64,000 bases of DNA from Norana najaformis. Taxonomy: Eukaryota > Annelida > Clitellata > Crassiclitellata > Hormogastridae. The notes beneath the pieces were generated by a model, which worked only from the letters and a program-made list of their open reading frames with translations, was not told the origin of the DNA and searched no databases. This document shows, piece after piece, positions 52,101-61,100 of this stretch (its first letter is position 1; each line of letters starts with the position of its first letter). The stretch is from contig OZ029914.1 of assembly GCA_964023275.1 (NCBI GenBank), forward strand, positions 9,741,561 to 9,805,560, read 5' to 3'. A program made the position numbers and the translations under genes.

Positions 52101-55100
52101 CGTTATATACTTACAATCTTTTCCAGTTAAGATGGAAACTACATGTTCTTGACTTGATTCTTCAACGGCTTGCAAAAATTTGTTGAAATTAGCAAGGTGG
52201 AATTTACTGACAAGATCCAATAATATCTGGCTTTTCTCGTGTTTAGTTGGCTTCGCATTTATAGTCGCCATTTCTCTTTGTGTTAATAAACCAGCTTCAT
52301 AAAGACGATCCAACAAATGGCCGCCGTCAACGTCAACATTTTCAACCAGTGTCGTATAGTTCTTTTGGATCATAAGCGGATGTTTAGTATCCACGCATTC
52401 ACCTACAAGAAGAAAGTCGTATACGTAAATATCTTCTTTGTAGGTAAGATGTCACATTTGCTTAAAGAAAACAGTGACTAATAAAGAAATGCAAATTGAT
52501 TTAATTATTGGTAACCCCTCCACCGACAACCAGCAACGTCAATTCGTTTGGACCTTTTTGGTTCATCGATATAAATCGTATAGCCCAAATACAATGAATA
52601 ACACTGTGAGCCTTTAACGGTTGCTATGGCCGGCATTATGACGTCCTGTCATGTGCAAACGAAAACCAATATAATTTAGATAGGTTTACGTCATAATGTA
52701 GTGTTTATGGGCGAGACTTGCTGTAGCCGTTAGTGGTTACTCTGCCTTAACAATAGTATTCACAGGAATCACAGCATTGTGATTTCCGAAGGAAAGCGCT
52801 ATCCCCATTTGCAGATATATAAGGATTTCAAGATCAGGAATAAATATGTTATGTATATGGTAAATTATATAAATGGGTGGACATTTAACAGTCAGAGCAA
52901 TTGGCCTATAATAATAATCGACCATGCTATCTTGCTCCGTTGCTTTGAACAATGGTTTCGTGTTTCAGGTCTCGCCTAAACTGGTTCCAATAGGATCTTA
53001 AGGCGGCAGTACATCAACGCGATCCGACTCGATCCAACTGGAAAAATTGGATCGGGTTGCATCAGTGTACGTAGACAGTTTTTGTGTTGGCCTAATGGGC
53101 AGCAGATATGGGTCGACTTGAGTCAGGTCGGTGTACGATACCCAGTCGGCAATTTTGCTGCAGTTTCCTGAGAATGGTTCTAGTGTAATAACCCCCGGCC
53201 AGTAACCATTGAAAAATGATCTCCAGTTTATCCCTCCCAATAATGCCCATTGCCATTAACCCCTAGTAAAATAATAAAATAACACCTCAGTTTAAAACTC
53301 CATTAACCCCCAAATTCAACAAATTTTAACAAATTTTACACAAATGACGAAAATATTTAACACTTTTTTATTTCTTGTAAGCATTTGTACTGCTCCTCCT
53401 GGAGCAGCTCAATACAAAGTTACAGTTCATTATGGACCCCAAAGGTTACTAGAGCTAGCGAGGAGCACCGTATCTCGAAGCATATATATCAGCACATCGA
53501 AATTCACAAATCATAATTAACGAATTTTTTAAAAATTACAATGAAAATTTGTGTGAAAACATTTTACAATTACCTTCACACTTCAAGATTTCTACAATGT
53601 GGTTTTGGTCTGTGTTGCTAAGAGCTGTTAAAAAGCATTCATATGCTCGGCTATCTTTCAACATCAGTGTGTTGAGTAACTGTTCATTGGCTCTGACGGG
53701 AGTCGATAACAGATGTTGAATATCATCCCTTTCTCTTGCAGTTAATACTTCGCTTTGAAATAGCTGTGCTGCGATATCTCCAGTACGAATCATTCCATTG
53801 GAAATATGGTTGTACTTTGATCGAAGCTTTTCCGCAGAGTCTAGGTGAAAGTATATAGTCAAAATTTATATATATATTTGTATATAGTCAACGTTTGGGG
53901 TATGGTCGTCTGCTTCGAAAGACGATAGATGGAGAAAAGACGGCGAATTCGAACTGGTTAAGGTCAGTTCTGCGGAAGACGGCGAGGAAGTTGCATCCCT
54001 CGTAGTTAAAGTCTTTCGAAGCAGACGACCATAGCGCAAACGTTGACTTCAAAATCCGTACGTTGGTTCACTGCTTTCCATCACAGGTAATACTACAGAG
54101 GGGATAGGCGAACAGACAGAACGCGGGACAGTCGAGGGAGACCAGGTAACATGGTGGCAGTGAAAAGTTTAGCGAATTGCGTAGATGTTGTGACGAAAGA
54201 GTTACGATTTCGAACGCGTTTTCAAACAATGGCGCAGTCTGGATTTCGTCACCCAGAACCTTTTAATTTAAATTGCAAACCGGCGGAATGGTTGGAATAG
54301 ACAAGACATTCCAAAACAATTACAAGGGTACTTCAAAAATAAAGACAAATTTTCGGTATCAAATGGACTGTCATTGTATGCACAGCGTATTGTAGTGCCG
54401 TCGTCGAGGAGGAGAGACGTTCTGAGTCCAATGCACGAGGGCCATCAGGGAATCAATCGTTGCATGGAGTGAGCAAAGATGAGTGTCTGGTGGCCCACGA
54501 TACATTCGGATCTGCGGCGCGATATTGAGCGCTGCCAGTTTTGTGAACAAAACGGCCCTAATCAGCAAAGAGAACCGCTTACTCCGAGTGTGATGCCGGA
54601 CAGGCCCTGGCAGAGACTGTCTGCGGACGTTGGTGAGGTTAATGGAAAACATTATATGGTTGTATATGATCAGTTTTCACGATGGCTGGAAATTTTCCCG
54701 GTTACCAGAATCGATAGTGCCACGACAACAGAGAAATTTAAATGTTTGTTTGCGCAAATTGGAATTCCGGAGTCGATTTATACTGACGTTCGCTTCATAT
54801 CCATTTAAGGAATTCGCCAGCTCTTTGGGTTCCAACATGTGACGTCGAGCCCATATTTTGCTCAGTCGAATGGGTTTGCGGAGAGAGCGGTGGCCATCAA
54901 AGATAATCATACAGCAAGAGGAGATGTTTTTGGTTCTGCTGGCATACAGAACCACTCCGCACATCGCGACAGGACAGACTCTCCTGCCAGATTACTTATG
55001 GGTCGGCAACTGAGAACGCGGTTGCCGATGGTACCAGCAGCACTTGAGCCGGAGTGGCCAGATTTCGCTCTGGTGCGCAGAACAGGTAAATGCTACAAGC

Positions 55101-58100
55101 GTCGAGCGAAGTTCCTTTACGATCGTCGCCATGGAGTCCGTACACTTTCGCCGCTCAAGAAGAACGATGATGTGCGAGTCAAAGTTGCAGATGGGGCGGA
55201 TGGAGTCAACCCGCTCGAGTCCTGGGACCATCTACACACCCAAGATCGTATTGGATCCAGTGAGGTTGAGGCCGGGTAAGCAGAAATCGCTTCCATCTTC
55301 GTCGCTATTCCTCGGAAGTCCCAGAGAAACGCGCCGAGCATTCGACTTCACCGAAGTCTTCATCGCAACCAATGGAAGAGCAAGAACCGGGCGATCAACC
55401 GGTGACTGGCCAGGGGTTACTGCGGAGTTACTCAAGGGGTTACTCAAGCTGGGGAGCCAATGCCCAGACCCTACGTAGTTCAGCACTGGCCCTGTGCTAC
55501 TCAACAGCTGAGTATTGTGCACCTGTCTGGGCTCGCTCAAGCCACACGCACCTGCTTGACGTAGAGCTGAACACATCAATGCGCATCATCTCCGGCACGC
55601 TTCGTCCCACCCCTCTGCCGTGGCTTCCGGTCCTATGTAACATCCCTCCACCACATCTCAGAAGACAGGAGGCGACGGCGAGACTACTCGCTAAAGTCCA
55701 ACTGAATGACAGTCTCCCGCTGAACGCTGATATCGCGCTCCATCCAACTGTGCGTCTACCGTCGAGACGGCCTGTGTGGCTGAACTCACCAGTGGACATG
55801 ACAGCTAATTCGGTCTGGAGTTCCGAGTGGTCTGCAACTGATGTTGTAAACCATTCCCTCGTGTCCGTGCCATCTGTCTGGCCCCCTGGTTTCAGCCTGC
55901 CACGTCGTCTCTGGTCTACTCTGAACCAATTCAGAACCGGTCAGGGCCGCTGTGCGGCGAATCAGGTTCGATGGAAGCAGGCTACCTCCCCTTTCTGCAG
56001 CTGTGGAGAAATCCAAACTATGTCCCACATTGTTGATGTCTGTACAATAACCAGTTTCCCGGGCGGTCTATCCGCACTCCACGTTGCTGATGAGGCTGCT
56101 GCATGCTGGCTTAGCGCGAACTGCATACGCTAAATAAATACTGCGGAGTACAGACAGTCCAAACCAATAGAACGATACCAAGCCGGATTCCCGTGATTTT
56201 GATTATTATTTTGTTTGTGGGTTTTGAGCGTTAACTTTGAATGGTTGCTGCACTAGTTAATTTGCTTATAAAAGATATATATATATACATGTGTGTGTGT
56301 TTGTAGGTGTAGGTGTGTGTGTGTGTTGCACACAGAGGGGATGGACGAACGGACAGAGCGCGGGGCAGTCGAGGCAGACCACGCAACAGATCATAAGCAA
56401 ATGTTTATTATCCAGGTGTTCATCTTAAAGAAGAAATCGTAATTGTAATCTCGAGATTTCTACAGTGCCCAACGGAAGCTAAGACGTGGGAACCAGCTTA
56501 TTCACAAGCGCTCAGTCAAAACAAAATCGGTAGGCAAAAGGGTTCGGTTCCAGGAAAAGATCCGAGAGTCAGGCAGGCAGACAGTCAGACGCCTACGGTG
56601 GATGGTGTTTGAAATTGAAGCGAGAAGAGAGATAAGGGGAAGAGGAAGGATTAGGATAAGACTTTTTGAAAAGAAATGTTTTCAGTTTTGAGTGAAAGAC
56701 CAGCGTAGAAATTGCAAGAGGTGAAGTCCTGGTGAGTTCGTATGATGGATCTGATAAATGTCGAAATTCTGGCGGGAGTTAATTCCATAGAGGTGGAGCA
56801 GCTAGAGCTATGGAGCGATTTCCAAATTTTAAGCATGAGGTGTCGGGAGGCCGAAGAAGGGTTAGGACAGACGAGGAGCGGGTTTAACGGAGTGGCTGGA
56901 TTGCAGATAAATGACGAAGATAGGAGGGTTTGGAGGACTGAAATGTGTTATAGGTAACTGATAGGACTTTGTACTCTATTCTATCAGGTATTTTAAGCTA
57001 GTGATGTGATTTGAAAACAGGAGTTATGTGATGATATTTGGCAGTTTTTGTAACATCACGAGCAAGAGCATTCTGGATTGCTCGAAGGTGGTTTATTTGA
57101 GTGGTATCTACAGGGTGGGCCAGAAGTATTTGTTCAACTTTGAAGGCCTATAACTTAGGCAGTTTAGCAAGTAAGTGTATGCTTAATGCATCAAATTAAA
57201 GGTCGTTATATCAGCTATAAGTCCGACAAATTTCATTACGGTAGCTTGCACTACGCGCCATATAATTATTGTGTACCGCACCTACCTTGTTTTCTGACGT
57301 AAACAATAATTTCATCATGGCGCCGTTAACAGAAGATGACAGGACTTTGATTCGAATTTAAAGAATTGAAAAACATTTAAATGCATATCAAATGATGAAT
57401 GAATTTCCTGCTAGAAACTGGAGTAAAAACAATCTCAACCGATTAATTAGACAAATTGACGCGAGTGCAAGTTCTAAACGTAAACCTGTTACTGGCCGTC
57501 CTCGTTCGGCACGTACCGCTGACAACATCGCTCGTGTAGCTGAATTGATCTGTAGCCAAGAGGATAATCCAGGCACAAGCAAAAGTCCTCGTGAGATTGA
57601 GCGCGAGACAGGAATATCGCGAAGCAGCGTACGGCGTATTGCTAAGAAAGATTTAAATTTAAAAATTTTCCGTCGTCGTGAGGTTCAACAACTGTCAGAT
57701 GCCGATACTGTAAAACGATTGAATGCCTGCAAGCGACTCAAACTGCGCATGACACCAGAGAATATCAACAAAACTTGGTTCTCTGACGAGAAAATATTCA
57801 CTGTCCAAACACCAACAAACAGTCAAAACGACCGTGTCTATGCAAGTGTTAATCACAAACGTGATGTCACACCAGCTCGACTTCTGAAAGGCCGTAAACA
57901 CTTTACTCAAAGCGTCATGGTTTCAGTGGCTGTCTCCAATCTCGGCAAAACTGCTCCATTCTTTGTGACACCCAAGGCCAAAGTGAACAGCGTGTACTAC
58001 TGTGATGAGGTACTTGGACGTGGATTACTGCCAGATATGCGTTTGAAGTCTGGAAATGATTTCGTTTTTCAGCAAGACGGAGCTCCCGCTCATCGTTCTC

Positions 58101-61100
58101 GTCATACCGTGGAGTTTTTGAACGCGAACGTTCCTGAGTTCATCGAACCACATAACTGGCCGCCTAATAGCCCTGACTTAAACCCCGTTGATTACTCAAT
58201 CTGGGGTGCTTTGCAGCAACGGGTTTATCGTGAACGGATAGTAAACGTCGAGCATCTGAAGCGCGTCATCACTCGTTGCTGGACTGAGATCAGCCAGGAA
58301 CTCATTAATGGAGCCATAGATCAATGGGCACGTCGCATTGATGCAGTCATTCGAGCTCGTGGAAGACACATTGAATATTTATTTGATTAAATAATTCTTG
58401 GATTTCTTAATGGCTATCAATAATGCAAACTTGCAAAGACTAATTTTCCAAGTATTGTGTTTTGCAAGATAGACGAATTAAAATCATTGTAAACTGACAC
58501 ATATTCAGTACAGTAGTTTTACGCAATTATTAATAAAGCTAAAAATGTACATTTTTGAGCACTTGTAGCTGATATAACGACCTTTAATTTGATGCATTAA
58601 GCATACACTTACTTGCTAAACTGCCTAAGGTATAGGCCTTCAAAGTTGAACAAATACTTCTGGCCCACCCTGTATATTGAGGGAAAGTGGATTGCAGTAA
58701 TTTAGTTTTTGCATGGACAGTGGATGTGGCAATGGTAGATGCAGGTTTGAAGTCAAACATAGGGAGGATTCTGCGAAGGTCGCGGATATGCAAAAAACGA
58801 GAGCGGAGAAGATGGGTGATATGATCAGAAAAGGTGACGTTTTGGTCGAATATTACACCTAAATTGCGGACAGAATTTTTTGCATATCCGCAACATATCA
58901 TAAGCGAATGTTTATTATCCAGGTGTTCATCTATAAGAAGAAATCGAAATCGTATCGTAATATCGCCCAAAGGCCCAAAGGAAGCTAAGACGTGGGAACC
59001 AGATTATTCACAGGCGCTCAGTCAAAACAAACTCGATACGCAAAAGGGTTCGGTTCTAGGAAAAAGATCCGGGAGACAGGCAGTCAGACGGCTACGGTGG
59101 CTGCTGCTTGAAATTGAAGCGAGAAGAGAGAAAAGGGAAAGAGGAAGAATTAGGATAAGACTTTTGGAAAATTAATGTTTTCAGTTTTGAGTGAAAGATC
59201 AGCGCAGAAATTGTTAAAGGTGTGGGTGGAGGTAGAGTCCAGACCGAGGGAGATAGAGGGGTCAGGAATTTTCCTGAGCTGGTCATGTAGGCCAATAAGT
59301 ATAAATTCAGTTTTAGATGGATTCAGGCACAAGAGATTAGCTGTCATCCAGTAGGAGATTTGTTTAACCACACTAAGAAGATGACCTATACCACATTATA
59401 AGTAAACTTCTTTATAAAGAACTATAATGTCACATTTTTTAAAGAAAAACAATGATTAATGAACAGCTGCAAATGGATTGAATTACTGCCTGCCCAATAA
59501 TAATTGCAACCGATATCGTCATTCGTTTGGACCGTCTCGTTTATCAAAATAGCGATCAGATGAAAAAATGAAGAATATTGTTATAACTCTGTAAGCCTGT
59601 AACGATTGCATTATTAATAATTTGCCAGAGATGATATTATGACGTCATGTCATATATGTCATAATAGTGTCTATCAGCGAGATCAGCTACAGCCATTAGT
59701 AGCTACTCAGACTTACGAATGCTACCCACAAGCATCACAACAATATGAAATTTCACTTTTACTCGCTTCCGAAGATAAGAGAGCTATATAAATATTCCAG
59801 TTTAAGATATATTTGGAATTCAAGATAAGGAATGAAAATGTAATATATATGGTAATTAGATTAATGTGTAAGCATTTTACAATCAATGTAGTAGGTCTAT
59901 ATTAATGTCGTCCACGATATCTTCCTCAATCGCTTTAACACTGGTTTTGTGTACTAGGTTCCAATTGTATCGTAAGGCGGCCTTAACCCGACGCGATCCG
60001 ACCCGATCCGACTGGATCCGAATTGGATCGAGTCGGATCGGATTGCCAGTTTTATTATCACAGTTAACTTTTTGTAAACATTTTACAAGTACCTTCGTGT
60101 ATCAAGATTTCAGCAATGTGCTTTTGGTCTGTGTTGCTAAGTTCTGCTAAAAAGTATTCATATGCTTGCGAATCTTTCAAGATCAATGTGTTGAGAAGCT
60201 GTTCATTGGATCTGACGGGAGTCGGTAACGGATGCTGAATATCATCCCTTTCTTTTTCAGTTAATACTTCATTTTGAAATAGCTCTGCCACAATATCTGA
60301 ATCTGCATTGCGAATCAATCCAATGGAAACGTGGCTGTACGTTGACCGAAGCCTTTTCGCAGACTCTAGATGAAAGTAAATAGGACGAAATAAAATTACA
60401 GAGTACTATTTTTTTTAACCTTCCATCATTTATTTTCATTGATTTACTGGCTTAGACTGCCTATTTGAATTATAAATCAAAAGTTAAATTTTTACGCTTA
60501 TTCAGCAGAATGTTTTGGATACGGAGGCCTCACCCCGGACTTCACTGGGAAAATTCCGACTAGGTGCAAAGTTAAATAACCCTATCTGGATAAAAGGAGG
60601 TTTACTCTTTTAATCTCTTCCTAGCAACCTCCTGTCGTTAATGTACAAATTATCCTTTGAAAATGCAAATTTAAACATAACATTTCAAAAGGTCAGGGCT
60701 CTCATCTACAGAGTTTGTAACTTGAGGGTCAACCACCCAGCATGTTGGTAAAAAGTTCATGTCGGAGGCTATGGTTTAACACCCAAATCATCCTTGAAAA
60801 CAAATTTTCGATAAAAAGCTTGTACAACGAAGGGACAAAATCGTTGGTCTATCGTGTTACGGGTGTAAGATACTCTTCTGACCCCAGGCTGGAAAATTTG
60901 CGGTGTTTGCTCCCCATCACCCTTAAACCTACGCGTCTTTGTAATTTGACACCCTAAATTTCGATTCCTGCCAAAAGTTTTTCAATCCAATATTGATTCT
61001 GTAGGTTTTAGCAAAGAGTTGGCATTCTATCTACTTAAGCCTGCGCGTCTTTGTTAATATGACACCCAGACATAAATGACACAAATTTCGATTCCTGTCA

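Larger units (their letters stand above)
54050..56388 (+). mobile_element. Gypsy-type LTR retrotransposon remnant with internal LINE fragment
   Basis: Two matching ends (CACAGAGGGGAT to GTAACA/GCAACA) at about 54095-54151 and 56330-56388 look like the 3' parts of the two LTRs. After the first, TGGTGGCAGTG looks like a primer-binding site, and a Gag-like start (MAQSGFRHPEPFNL) follows at about 54229 but stops within about 25 codons. The sequence then jumps to integrase, so protease, RT and RNase H are deleted. A jockey-like LINE C-terminus fills 55400-56133. It is defective and lies in a locus 2 intron. LTR start points could not be defined. Confidence 0.6.
57111..58672 (+). mobile_element. 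Mariner-like (IS630-Tc1-mariner) transposon
   Basis: A 1562-bp element starting CAGGGTGGGCCAGAAG and ending in its reverse complement, flanked by TA on both sides (57109-57110 and 58673-58674). Its TIRs are about 112 bp with only three mismatches visible. It carries a single transposase frame. TA target duplication is diagnostic of the superfamily. It splits a minus-strand CR1-like LINE. Confidence 0.92.
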
